From Paraburkholderia sp. BCC1885 (GTDB lineage: Bacteria > Pseudomonadota > Gammaproteobacteria > Burkholderiales > Burkholderiaceae): a stretch of DNA of 64,000 nt. The stretch is from NCBI RefSeq assembly GCF_900996235.1, contig NZ_CAAJGM010000219.1, positions 62,001 to 126,000 of the forward strand. The letters run 5' to 3'. Shown in pieces: positions 8,866 through 17,357 of the stretch. Each line of letters starts with the position of its first letter. Within the stretch, counting starts at the first letter, position 1. Position numbers and translations under genes: made by a program. The notes under the pieces were generated by a model. That model was not told the DNA's origin. It worked only from the letters and a program-made list of their open reading frames with translations, and ran no database searches.

Positions 8866-9511
8866 GAAACGCCGTTTGCAGCCACGGCCGCAAACGCCGG
8901 CTCGCCAGCGACAACGGCCCCGGATCGTTCAGGATGCTGTTCACCAGCAGGCCATTGATCATCTGCACCGACGCGCGCACTTCGAAGTCGAGCGCCGCCT
9001 GTGAAGCGGACGCGCCACGCACCGCAAGCAGCGCGTCGACAAGACGTGGCGCCAGCAATGCCAGCACCTCGCGATTGGCCTCCTTGGCGGCATCCCAGTT
9101 CGGCTTGAGTTGCGAAGAGCGCAACAGCGACGCGTGATAGAGCCCGCGATTGCGCCGGAACACCAGCACGTAGAACGCCACCATGGCGTCGGCGAGCGCG
9201 CTGGCGTCATTGGACCGCCACACCGGGTCGCGCTCGAGCATCTCGCGCACGTACACAAGGCCCTCGGCCATCACCCGGTCCTGGACCACTTCGAAGAAGG
9301 CGTCCTTGTTGTCGAAACGACGGTAGAACGCGCCGATCGAAGTGCCCGCGCGTTCGACGATATCGTTGATGGACAGATCGTCGAGATTGCCGCTCGCCTC
9401 GATCAATTCGCGGCCGGCTTGCAGCATCTTCGCAAGACCGACCTGGCTGCGGGTCTGACGCGGTGCCGCGAGGGCAAAGGATTCGCGCTTGCGCGCTGGC
9501 GTGCTGGTCAT
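8837..9511 (-). CDS. TetR-family transcriptional regulator, alkyl sulfatase-linked
   Basis: A 224-residue one-component regulator. The N-terminal helix-turn-helix covers about residues 40-85, including SINDIVERAGTSIGAFYRRFDNKDAFF, the typical TetR recognition segment. The C-terminal ligand-binding helices are not assignable to a subfamily. It lies immediately upstream of the alkyl sulfatase and acyl-CoA ligase genes on the same strand. The shared inverted repeats at 8804-8819 and 9569-9584 suggest that it represses both itself and the sulfatase. By analogy with other TetR regulators an alkyl sulfate, alcohol or fatty acyl compound could be the inducer. Known sdsA1 genes are controlled by a LysR protein, so the arrangement here differs. 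Confidence 0.88.
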   Translation of the reverse strand: MTSTPARKRESFALAAPRQTRSQVGLAKMLQAGRELIEASGNLDDLSINDIVERAGTSIGAFYRRFDNKDAFFEVVQDRVMAEGLVYVREMLERDPVWRSNDASALADAMVAFYVLVFRRNRGLYHASLLRSSQLKPNWDAAKEANREVLALLAPRLVDALLAVRGASASQAALDFEVRASVQMINGLLVNSILNDPGPLSLASRRLRPWLQTAFRRNLGLPGG

Positions 9512-9568
9512 GCGGCTTTCGACATCATGTCAAGGAGAGGCAAGGCAGACGACTGAACCGCCTTAAAC

Positions 9569-9584
9569 CGGAATCTGGATTCCG
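9569..9584. promoter_or_regulatory. Putative TetR operator upstream of tetR
   Basis: CGGAATCTGGATTCCG is an inverted repeat (CGGAAT-CTGG-ATTCCG) about 58 bp upstream of the tetR ATG. It shares CGGAA, TCTGG and TTCCG with the site at 8804-8819. The placement suggests autoregulation. Confidence 0.58.
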
Positions 9585-9620
9585 AATCGTCGTGGATCGG
9601 GCTGGCTTTGTCAACCGCAC

Positions 9621-10586
9621 TCAGGGTAAGTCCTGAACCGGCACGTCGGCGTGCAAGCCGTGCTGCGCGGCGCGGTTGGCCTCATCCATGATCTGCTCGG
9701 CGAGCTCCAGTGCGGCGCTGGCCGCGGGCGACAGCGTGCGCTCCGCCAGATAGACGAGCGCGAATTCGAGACTCAGCCGCGGCGGATTCTTCAATGCGAT
9801 GCGAGCGAGCCGCCGCGTTTCGAGATCGCGCCGCACCGCCGAGCCGGTGGCGAACAATACCGCGTCTGTCTGCGCCACCACGTCCTTCAGCACCGCCACA
9901 TCGTTGCACTCGACCTGTAGCGGAATCTGTTCGTGAGCGCGGTATTTCAGCAGACGATGCAGAGCATCCTTCATAAACGCGGGCAGCGTCACCGACACCA
10001 GTGGAAACTCGCGCAAGGTGGCAAGCGGCACGACCCCGCGCGCCAGCAGCGGATGTCCGGGCCGCACGAACCAGCCGCCATCATGGCGCGGCAGGCGCTG
10101 CATGGCGACATCCGGCGTCACGGGCGGCACGCGCCGGTCGGTCACCAGAAAGTCGATCTGTTCAGCGCGCAATTTGCCCAGCAGCGCGTCGCCTTCGCCG
10201 AGTTCGATCGAGACCTTGATCTTCGGAAAGCGCCGCGAAAACTCCACCAGCAAATCCGGCAACAGCACGACCGCCGGATAAGGCCCGAGCCCGATACGGA
10301 CCTCGCCCAGTTCATGTGCCTTGAGCAATTCGACATCGCGAAACAGACAGCGCGTCTCGAACAGCACGCGCCGCGCCCGTTCGACCAGCAGCCGGCCGGC
10401 CGCCGTCATCGCCACCCCGCGCGCGGCACGGTCGAACAGCTTCATGCCCAATTCTTCTTCCAGCGCCTGAATGCTGCGGCTCAGCGCGGGCTGGCTCAGA
10501 TGCACGCGCTCGGCGGCGCGCGCGAAGCTGCCCTCTTCGGCAAGCGCAATCAGGTGGGTCAGCCGGCGTGAATTGATCTCATGCAT
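9621..10586 (-). CDS. LysR-family transcriptional regulator
   Basis: A 321-residue regulator starting MHEINSRRLTHLIALAEEGSF. An in-frame TTG nine bases upstream is less likely than this ATG. The winged helix-turn-helix spans about residues 5-65 with SFARAAERVHLSQPALSRSIQALEEELG. The periplasmic-binding-like effector domain follows from about residue 90. It is divergent from the MFS transporter gene, with 221 bp between the two starts. LysR proteins commonly control the divergent neighbour, so the transporter is the likeliest target. The effector is unknown. The spacer is unusually AT-rich around 10620-10665 but holds no repeat that I would call an operator. Confidence 0.9.
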   Translation of the reverse strand: MHEINSRRLTHLIALAEEGSFARAAERVHLSQPALSRSIQALEEELGMKLFDRAARGVAMTAAGRLLVERARRVLFETRCLFRDVELLKAHELGEVRIGLGPYPAVVLLPDLLVEFSRRFPKIKVSIELGEGDALLGKLRAEQIDFLVTDRRVPPVTPDVAMQRLPRHDGGWFVRPGHPLLARGVVPLATLREFPLVSVTLPAFMKDALHRLLKYRAHEQIPLQVECNDVAVLKDVVAQTDAVLFATGSAVRRDLETRRLARIALKNPPRLSLEFALVYLAERTLSPAASAALELAEQIMDEANRAAQHGLHADVPVQDLP

Positions 10587-10807
10587 GTTTTGCAAGGTTC
10601 CGATAAGCAGATTGCACTTGAATAATTCGTTTATACCACCTCAAATGGGCAAATATTTCAGATGCCAGCCGTGTGTCCATCCGGCCGGCATCGCGACCGC
10701 ATCGGCCGCACCATACAGAATCAGGAGACAGAGCTTGCTCATCCCGCCGCATTGCGCATGGCACGGCCATCGCGCGCCTTCATGCCAGACACCCTCAGGA
10801 GTATTGA

Positions 10808-12184
10808 ATGCTTGAGGCAAATAGCTCACGGCTCGCATCGGCCCATGCCGCACCTGAGGAACCCGCCGCGCCACCCGTCGCCGCCGCGCATTTCGAGCGG
10901 GCGCGGGCTCGCCGCTGGGTCATCGTCACTGCGCTGTTTCTGTTCATGCTGATCAACTTCGCCGACAAGGCCGTGCTCGGTCTCGTCGCGATCCCGATGA
11001 TGCACGACATGCAGTTGACGCACGCTCAGTTTGGCCTCGTCGGCAGCGCGTTCTTCGTGCTGTTTTCGCTGTCGGGCATCGCGGTCGGGCTGTTCGCCGA
11101 CCGCCTCAGCATGAAATGGCTGCTGGCAGCGCTCGCTCTCGTCTGGGCTTGCGCGCAGTTGCCGCTCGCGTGGCCGAGCAGTTTCGCTGTTCTGCTGCTG
11201 TGCCGCATCGTGCTAGGCGCGGGCGAAGGGCCGGCGTCGCCGCTGGCGCTGCATGTGGTCTACACGTGGTTCGACGATCGCGAACGCAACCTGCCCACCA
11301 CGATTGTTCAGCAAGGCGCAACGGCCGGGGTCATCGTTGCGGGGCCGCTGCTCACCTGGATCTCCGAACGCTGGCATTGGCATGCCACGTTCCTCACGCT
11401 CGGCATGGTGGGCGCTGCGTGGACCGTGCTGTGGCTGTGCGTCGGCAAGACCGGTCACCGGTTGCAAGCGGTACCGGCCCTCTCCACCACCGTAAAAGCG
11501 ACGCCACGGACCAAAACACCCGCCACGCCCCGAACGAAACCGCGCCTGCGCTATCGGACGCTGCTGGCCGACCGCACCGTGATTGGCGTGATGCTGCAAT
11601 GTTTCGTCGGGTATGCGGTGATCGCCATCGGCTTTACCTGGGTGCCGGCGTATTTCCGGCTCGGTCTCGGCTTCGCCGCCACCCAGGCCGGCTGGCTATT
11701 CGCGGCGCAAGTGGCCGCGCAGATTCCGCTTGGCATCGCGCTGGCATTTTTCTCGCATCGGCTGCTCAAGCGCGGTGTACCGTCGCGGCGCGCACGCGGC
11801 ACGCTTATCAGCGCCGTCTGCGTGGTAAGCGGATTGGCCTACTGCGCGCTGTTTTCCGGCATGCCGCCGTTCATCAAGGTCACGCTGATGGGACTCGCCA
11901 GCGCGCTCGCCATCCAGACCTTCACGTTCGGCCCGATGCTGGTGGCGGAAGTGGTACCTGCGGGCCAGCGCGCCGCACTGCTCGCCATCACTAACTCGAT
12001 CACCACCACGGCGGGTCTCGTGGGGCCGTTCGCAATGGGCAAGCTGCTCGGCGCGACGAGCGGCGCGCACGGCTACGAAACCGGCTTCGCGATCACCGGC
12101 GCCTTACTGCTGACAGCCGGTTTGGCCGGCTTCGTGCTGCTGGATCCGCAACAATCGCGCCGTCGTTTAGAGGCGCTGCAATAG
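10808..12184 (+). CDS. MFS transporter
   Basis: A 458-residue major-facilitator protein with about twelve hydrophobic segments. The first segment begins near residue 38 (WVIVTALFLFMLINFADKAVLGL). The loop 2-3 signature appears as GLFADRLSMKWLL, and RIVLGAGEGPASP is in helix 4. The first 30 residues are Ala/Pro-rich and cytoplasmic. Layout and motifs resemble the anion:cation symporter group that imports organic anions, but the substrate cannot be read. A cytoplasmic Lys/Thr/Pro-rich loop lies between helices 6 and 7. Shine-Dalgarno AGGAG is six bases before the ATG. It is divergent from a LysR gene, which probably regulates it. Confidence 0.9.
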   Translation: MLEANSSRLASAHAAPEEPAAPPVAAAHFERARARRWVIVTALFLFMLINFADKAVLGLVAIPMMHDMQLTHAQFGLVGSAFFVLFSLSGIAVGLFADRLSMKWLLAALALVWACAQLPLAWPSSFAVLLLCRIVLGAGEGPASPLALHVVYTWFDDRERNLPTTIVQQGATAGVIVAGPLLTWISERWHWHATFLTLGMVGAAWTVLWLCVGKTGHRLQAVPALSTTVKATPRTKTPATPRTKPRLRYRTLLADRTVIGVMLQCFVGYAVIAIGFTWVPAYFRLGLGFAATQAGWLFAAQVAAQIPLGIALAFFSHRLLKRGVPSRRARGTLISAVCVVSGLAYCALFSGMPPFIKVTLMGLASALAIQTFTFGPMLVAEVVPAGQRAALLAITNSITTTAGLVGPFAMGKLLGATSGAHGYETGFAITGALLLTAGLAGFVLLDPQQSRRRLEALQ

Positions 12185-12209
12185 TGCCTGCGCTCTATAC
12201 ATTTGGACA

Positions 12210-12238
12210 TTGCGCGCCCTCAACACGTTAGCTATTCT
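12210..12238 (+). promoter_or_regulatory. Candidate promoter of the autotransporter gene
   Basis: TTGCGC at 12210-12215 and TATTCT at 12233-12238 are separated by 17 bp, about 108 bp upstream of the autotransporter start. Each hexamer matches the sigma-70 consensus at four positions, so this is a weak call by eye. Confidence 0.28.
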
Positions 12239-12345
12239 GACTCACACCACGCGCGGCATTCTCACCACACAACGCCCATAGAGGCGGCACTGCATGTAAG
12301 CGAACCTGCGGGCATCGGCAGCGCCGGCCCCTTATGGAGAGACTT

Positions 12346-15345
12346 ATGCGCCGCGCGTTTGTGCCGTTGGCACCCAGCCGTTTATTCGAGGCGCTCTCCT
12401 CTAGCCTGGGAGTCCTGATTCTTTTGCGCGCGCAGCCGGCGCTGGCCGCCTGTGACAATCCCACGCCAGTGAGCGGACAAACCGTCACGTGCAGCAGCAC
12501 GCTCCCGCCGAATCCTTCGACTACACCGGTCATCGCCGCAAGCGGCAGCACCGGCGTCTCGGTCAACGTGCTGGCGGGAGCCCAACTCGCGATCAATGGC
12601 AACAATGCCATCCTCGTGTATGACGGCAGCACGGTGACTAACCTGGGATCACTAAGCATCACGGGGGACAACGTCAACGGCATTTCCGCCCAGGGCAGCG
12701 GCGCCGGCCACGACGTGCTGACCAATCGCGGCTCGATCGTAACGACCGGCAACGCGTCGGTGGGCATGTTCAACAGCGCGCCGACTGTCACGCTGCTCAA
12801 CGACACCGCCGGCACGATTCAAACCAGCGGCACGAATGCCTACGCGATGGCCGATCAGTCGAGCGCCGGCGGCGGCTCCCTGACCAACAACGGACATCTT
12901 TCGACGGCTGGCCAGGGCGCGGCCGGCATGGCGACGCTCACCAACAACGACACGCTCCTTAACAACGGCACGATCACGACGACGGGCGACGGCGCGCCCG
13001 GCATGTATGCCAACGGCGGCACAGTCGGCGGCCCGGGTAACAACATCCTCACGAACGCGGGCACGATCAGCGCCTCGGGCGTGGACTCGGACGGCATCGT
13101 CTCGAACGATAGTGCGCCCGGCCTCATCACCAACAAAGGCTCCATCACCGTGAGCGGTGCGGGCAGCCTCGGCGCCTTCATCGCGGGAAGCGTCACGTTC
13201 AACAACGAAGCCGGCGCGAGCATCGTCAGCAAGGCAGCCAACGGCCTCGATGCGAATGGCGGCGGCACCTTCAACAACGCCGGCACGATCTCGGCGCAGT
13301 TTGTCACGCTCTCGTTTGCCGGCGCGGGCGCCACCATCAACAATACCGGCACGCTCGAATCCGCGACGACGGAGGTGATTGCGGCAACCGGCTCGATCGA
13401 CATGACCATCAACAACACCGGCACCATTACGGGCGGCAACGGCCGCGCGATTTTTACCGACACAGGCAACGACACGCTCAACTGGAGCGCCGGCACGATC
13501 ACCGGCTTTATCCGCCTCGGCACGGGCCACGACACGGCCACGCTCACCGGCCTGACCGACGCCAATCTGGGCGGCGTGCCGCTGCTGGCGGGCGGCAACG
13601 TTTCGAGCGTGCTCAACTTCGACGACACCCAGGCAAGCGGACTGAGCCGCTTCACCAACTGGTCGACCATCAATGCGACCAGCGGCAGTCAGCTCACGCT
13701 CGACAACAACGGTCTGACGCTCGGCAACAGCGGCACGCTGACAGGCACGCTCTCGCTCGATTCCACCAGCACGCTGTTCGCCGGTGGTCTGGGTGACCCC
13801 GCCATCACGCCGGCGGTGAGCGGCCAGCTCGTGACGCTCAGCAATGCCGGCACGATCGACCTCACCAACGGCGGCACCAGCACCACGGATGCGCTGGTGG
13901 TGAACGGCAACTACGTGGGGCTCAACGGCAGGCTGCTGTTGCAAAGCGTGCTCAATGGCGACGGGTCGCCGAGCGACAAACTGGTGATCGTGCAAGGCAC
14001 CGGTTCCGGAACGACGACCCTGGGGATTACGAACGTAGGCGGCGTCGGCGCGGCGACGGTCGCAGACGGAATCCTGGTGGTGCAGACGACCAATGGCGCA
14101 ACCACCACCGCAGGCGCCTTCACCTTGCCGAAGCCTTTGTTGGCCGGCGCCTACACGTACTACCTGTTCAAGGGCGGCGTCAGCGCCGGGACCGGGGACA
14201 ACTGGTATCTGCGTTCGAGTCTGGCGGCGACGCCTACGCCTACGCCTACGCCAACTCCAACTCCAACTCCAACGCCGGCTCCGACACCAACTCCAACGCC
14301 CACTCCTGCGCCATCCCCCTCCGGCCCGCTAGCCGCCGGCGGCACGCCGCCGATGCCCGCCCCGCCTCCGGCAGGATCGGCGCCGACGCCGCTCTACCGC
14401 ATGGAAGCCCCGGTCTATGCCGAAGTCCCCGAACTGACCCGCGAACTCGGCATCGAACAGATCGGCACCTTCCACGATCGCGAGGGCGCACAGTCGCTGC
14501 TGACCGAAACCGGCGCGCTGCCGGCCTCGTGGACCCGCATCTGGGGCGAACACGCGACGCTCAGCAATGGCGGCGCGGTCAATCCGGAATTCAGCGGCAC
14601 GATCGGCGGTATGCAGATCGGCCAGGACCTCTACGCCAGCGCGACGCCGGGCGGCCAGCGCGATCACTATGGCCTGATCCTGGGCTTTGCCCGCGCGCAA
14701 GGCGACGTGAGCGGCCTCGCCCTCGGCTTTCCGAACTACGCGGCGGGACGCCTTTCTATCAACGCCTACAGCGCCGGCGGCTACTGGACCCACATCGGCC
14801 CCGGCGGCTGGTACACCGACGCAGTCGTCATGGGCAGTTCGCTGACCATCAGCCCGATGTCCTACGAGAACATCGGCGCCTCGACGCATGGCTATACGGA
14901 GGCCGGCTCTGTCGAAGCCGGGCTGCCGATTCCGCTGCCGGCTCACCTGAGCCTCGAGCCGCAAGCCCAGTTGATCTGGCAGCACACCTCGATCGACGAC
15001 CTCAACGACGGCATTTCAAGCGTGTCGTTTCATTCCGCCAACGGGCTGATCGGCCGCCTCGGCTTGCGGCTCGACGGCAAGTTCCAAGCCGCCGGCGCGG
15101 TGTGGGAACCGTACCTGCGCGCCAATCTGTGGCGCTACTTCAACGGCACCGACGAAATCACCTTCGCCGGCAGCACCACGCTGCCGACCTCCGTCCCGGC
15201 AACCGCCGCCGAGTTCGGCCTCGGCATTGCCGCCCACCTCAGCACGCGCGGCAGCGTCTATGCCTCGGCAGGCTATACGACCAATGTGAACGGGGCGCAT
15301 CGCAGCGTGGTCGAGGGGAACGTCGGCGCGCGCTGGAGCTGGTGA
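12346..15345 (+). CDS. Autotransporter (type Va) with beta-helix passenger and Thr-Pro linker
   Basis: A 999-residue autotransporter. I chose the ATG at 12346 because GGAGAG lies just before it; an ATG at 12334 overlaps that site. The signal peptide ends near PALA in residues 25-32. The passenger (about 33-625) is built of repeated turns containing LTNNGTI-, TNxGSI- and NNTGTI-like units, expected to form a right-handed beta-helix on the cell surface. Residues about 629-668 are a run of Thr-Pro repeats encoded by hexanucleotide repeats. The C-terminal region from about residue 725 is the 12-strand beta-barrel translocator, ending VGARWSW. No protease triad is evident, so adhesion or surface-structure roles are likelier than proteolysis. 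It shares only strand, not obvious function, with the MFS gene upstream. Confidence 0.9.
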   Translation: MRRAFVPLAPSRLFEALSSSLGVLILLRAQPALAACDNPTPVSGQTVTCSSTLPPNPSTTPVIAASGSTGVSVNVLAGAQLAINGNNAILVYDGSTVTNLGSLSITGDNVNGISAQGSGAGHDVLTNRGSIVTTGNASVGMFNSAPTVTLLNDTAGTIQTSGTNAYAMADQSSAGGGSLTNNGHLSTAGQGAAGMATLTNNDTLLNNGTITTTGDGAPGMYANGGTVGGPGNNILTNAGTISASGVDSDGIVSNDSAPGLITNKGSITVSGAGSLGAFIAGSVTFNNEAGASIVSKAANGLDANGGGTFNNAGTISAQFVTLSFAGAGATINNTGTLESATTEVIAATGSIDMTINNTGTITGGNGRAIFTDTGNDTLNWSAGTITGFIRLGTGHDTATLTGLTDANLGGVPLLAGGNVSSVLNFDDTQASGLSRFTNWSTINATSGSQLTLDNNGLTLGNSGTLTGTLSLDSTSTLFAGGLGDPAITPAVSGQLVTLSNAGTIDLTNGGTSTTDALVVNGNYVGLNGRLLLQSVLNGDGSPSDKLVIVQGTGSGTTTLGITNVGGVGAATVADGILVVQTTNGATTTAGAFTLPKPLLAGAYTYYLFKGGVSAGTGDNWYLRSSLAATPTPTPTPTPTPTPTPAPTPTPTPTPAPSPSGPLAAGGTPPMPAPPPAGSAPTPLYRMEAPVYAEVPELTRELGIEQIGTFHDREGAQSLLTETGALPASWTRIWGEHATLSNGGAVNPEFSGTIGGMQIGQDLYASATPGGQRDHYGLILGFARAQGDVSGLALGFPNYAAGRLSINAYSAGGYWTHIGPGGWYTDAVVMGSSLTISPMSYENIGASTHGYTEAGSVEAGLPIPLPAHLSLEPQAQLIWQHTSIDDLNDGISSVSFHSANGLIGRLGLRLDGKFQAAGAVWEPYLRANLWRYFNGTDEITFAGSTTLPTSVPATAAEFGLGIAAHLSTRGSVYASAGYTTNVNGAHRSVVEGNVGARWSW
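14230..14320 (+). repeat. In-frame hexanucleotide repeat encoding (Thr-Pro)n
   Basis: Units ACGCCT (three), ACGCCA, ACTCCA (three) and further close variants follow one another inside the autotransporter gene. The six-base period preserves frame, so slippage would change linker length and not the frame. Confidence 0.85.
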
Positions 15346-15457
15346 AGCTGAGGGTGAGGCGGCGACGACGGCGGTGGTGGTACGCGGTATGGGCCACGCG
15401 CGTCAGCCGGCGATTGTCGCTTTCGTCAGCTATCTGGTAAGACTCACAACGTCGCGC

Positions 15458-16270
15458 TCAACCCGCCAGGATCTGCGCCACCCGCACATATTCGGCCACC
15501 GGCACGTCCTCGGCGCGGCGTTGCAGATCGAAGCCGAGCGCCTCGAAATCCACCTTGTCGCGAAACGCCGCCAGCGTGTTGCGCAACATCTTGCGACGCT
15601 GCGAGAACGCCGCGGTCACAACTTCGCCGAGCACCCGCTCGTCGACCTTGGGCAACTCGTGCGGTGCGAATGGAATCATCCGCACGATCGCCGAATCGAC
15701 CTTGGGCGGCGGCTGGAAGGCCTCGGGCGGCACGTCGAGCTGCTTGTCGATCACGTAGCGGTACTGCAGCATCACGGAGAGGCGGCTGAACGCCTTGCTG
15801 CCCGGCTCCGCGATCATCCGCTCCACGACTTCGTTCTGCAGCATGAAGTGCTGGTCGATCACGCAATGCGCGAACGACGTCAGATGGAACAGCAGCGGGC
15901 TCGAAATGTTGTACGGCAGATTGCCGACGATCCGCAGGGTTGGTTTGGCGTCCGGCAGCGCCAGCGAGCCAAAATCGAAATCGAGCGCGTCGCCCGAATG
16001 CAGTTCCAGCAGAGCGCCGAATTTCTTCTGCAGACGCACGATCAGATCGCGGTCCAGTTCGACCGCGTGCAGCGGCGACTCCGGCGTGGCGAGGCGCTCG
16101 ATCAGCGGCTCGGTGAGCGCGCCGAGCCCCGGCCCGATCTCGACCATGCGTTCGCCGCGTTGCGGACGAATCACGTCGACGATCGAATCGATCACGCCCA
16201 TATCGACCAGAAAATTCTGTCCGAAACGCTTGCGCGCGAAATGGCCCTGGTGCTGTCTGCTGGTGGACAT
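15458..16270 (-). CDS. rsmA: 16S rRNA (adenine1518-N6/adenine1519-N6)-dimethyltransferase
   Basis: A 270-residue KsgA/RsmA methyltransferase that dimethylates two adjacent adenines in the 3' hairpin of 16S rRNA during 30S maturation, using S-adenosylmethionine. Start MSTSRQHQGHFARKRFGQNFL is typical. SAM motif I, EIGPGLGALT, spans 44-53, and the adenine-binding motif NLPY is at 117-120. It is the last gene of the lptD-surA-pdxA-rsmA operon, 32 bp after pdxA, and converges with the autotransporter gene. Loss of KsgA is the classical route to kasugamycin resistance. Confidence 0.96.
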   Translation of the reverse strand: MSTSRQHQGHFARKRFGQNFLVDMGVIDSIVDVIRPQRGERMVEIGPGLGALTEPLIERLATPESPLHAVELDRDLIVRLQKKFGALLELHSGDALDFDFGSLALPDAKPTLRIVGNLPYNISSPLLFHLTSFAHCVIDQHFMLQNEVVERMIAEPGSKAFSRLSVMLQYRYVIDKQLDVPPEAFQPPPKVDSAIVRMIPFAPHELPKVDERVLGEVVTAAFSQRRKMLRNTLAAFRDKVDFEALGFDLQRRAEDVPVAEYVRVAQILAG

Positions 16271-16302
16271 CGAAAGACGCTACAAAAAAAGGAACGGAAA
16301 AA

Positions 16303-17352
16303 TCAGGCGGCGCGACGGTGGCGCGCCATCGAGACGGCGGTGTCGATCGCGGCCATCAGGCTGCCCGCGTCCGCGCGGCCGGTGCCGGCGAGATCGAGCG
16401 CCGTGCCGTGATCGACGGAAGTGCGGATGATCGGCAAGCCGAGCGTAACGTTGATGCCTTCGCCGAAGGTCGCGTATTTCAGGACCGGCAGGCCCTGATC
16501 GTGGAACATGGCGAGCACGCAGTCCGCTTCGTTCAGATAACGCGGCTGGAACAGCGTGTCGGCCGGATACGGGCCGCGGGCGTCGATGCCCTCGCTGTTC
16601 ACCTGCTTCAGGGCGGGCGCGATTACATCGATTTCCTCGTGTCCCAGATAGCCGTTTTCGCCCGCATGCGGGTTCAGGCCGGTCACGAGGATGCGCGGCG
16701 CCGGCAAGCCGAAATGGTGGCGCAGGTCGTGGTCGATGATGCGCAGCGTCCCGACGATACCGTCGATCGTCAGCGCCGCCGCCACGTCTTTCAAAGGCAG
16801 GTGGGTGGTGGCCAGCGCGACGCGCAGCGGCCGCGGGCCGGTGCCGGCCAGCATCATCACCACGTGCGGCGTGTGGGTGCGTTCGGCGAGATACTCCGTG
16901 TGGCCGGTGAACGGCACGCCGGCATCGTTGATGGTGCTCTTTTGCAGCGGCGCGGTGACGACGGCGTCGAACTGGCCGGCCACGGCGCCGTCGATGGCCC
17001 TATCCAGCAGATTCAGCACGTAGCGACCGTTGGCCGCGTCGAGCTTGCCCGCCTGCGACGGCACCCCAAGCGGCACATGCTGCACACGGATCCGCTCGTT
17101 CCCAGCACCGCTGCCGATGCTGCCGCTAACCCCGCGAGCGGCTCCCAACAGCGCCGCCCAATCCACGCCGACCGCCTGAGCACGCGCCGCGAGCAGGTCG
17201 CTGTCGCCCAGCACGACGAACTGCGCGCCGGGCCAATGAGCGGCCGCCCCCGCCAGCGCCTGCGCGGTCAGTTCGGGACCGACGCCGGCAGGTTCGCCGG
17301 TCGTGATCGCAATCTGCAGCGGGGCATGGGACGGTTGGGCAGCGCTCGTCAT
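16303..17352 (-). CDS. pdxA: 4-hydroxythreonine-4-phosphate dehydrogenase
   Basis: A 349-residue NAD-dependent enzyme of the DXP-dependent pyridoxal phosphate pathway; it oxidises and decarboxylates 4-phosphohydroxy-L-threonine. The N-terminal TTGEPAGVGPEL motif, the TAPLQKSTINDAG motif followed by GHTEYLA (metal-ligand histidine), and GLNPHAGENGYLG are all present. The length fits. It sits 5 bp downstream of surA and 32 bp upstream of rsmA, matching the enterobacterial surA-pdxA-rsmA order. Confidence 0.96.
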   Translation of the reverse strand: MTSAAQPSHAPLQIAITTGEPAGVGPELTAQALAGAAAHWPGAQFVVLGDSDLLAARAQAVGVDWAALLGAARGVSGSIGSGAGNERIRVQHVPLGVPSQAGKLDAANGRYVLNLLDRAIDGAVAGQFDAVVTAPLQKSTINDAGVPFTGHTEYLAERTHTPHVVMMLAGTGPRPLRVALATTHLPLKDVAAALTIDGIVGTLRIIDHDLRHHFGLPAPRILVTGLNPHAGENGYLGHEEIDVIAPALKQVNSEGIDARGPYPADTLFQPRYLNEADCVLAMFHDQGLPVLKYATFGEGINVTLGLPIIRTSVDHGTALDLAGTGRADAGSLMAAIDTAVSMARHRRAA

Positions 17353-17357
17353 GATGC

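Noticed and set aside
10596..10807. LysR operator in the divergent spacer
   Set aside because: Several AT-rich T-N11-A matches exist but none forms a convincing inverted repeat, so no site was called.
14230..14320. Hexanucleotide repeat as a phase-variation frame switch
   Set aside because: The unit is a multiple of three, so slippage would not shift the frame.
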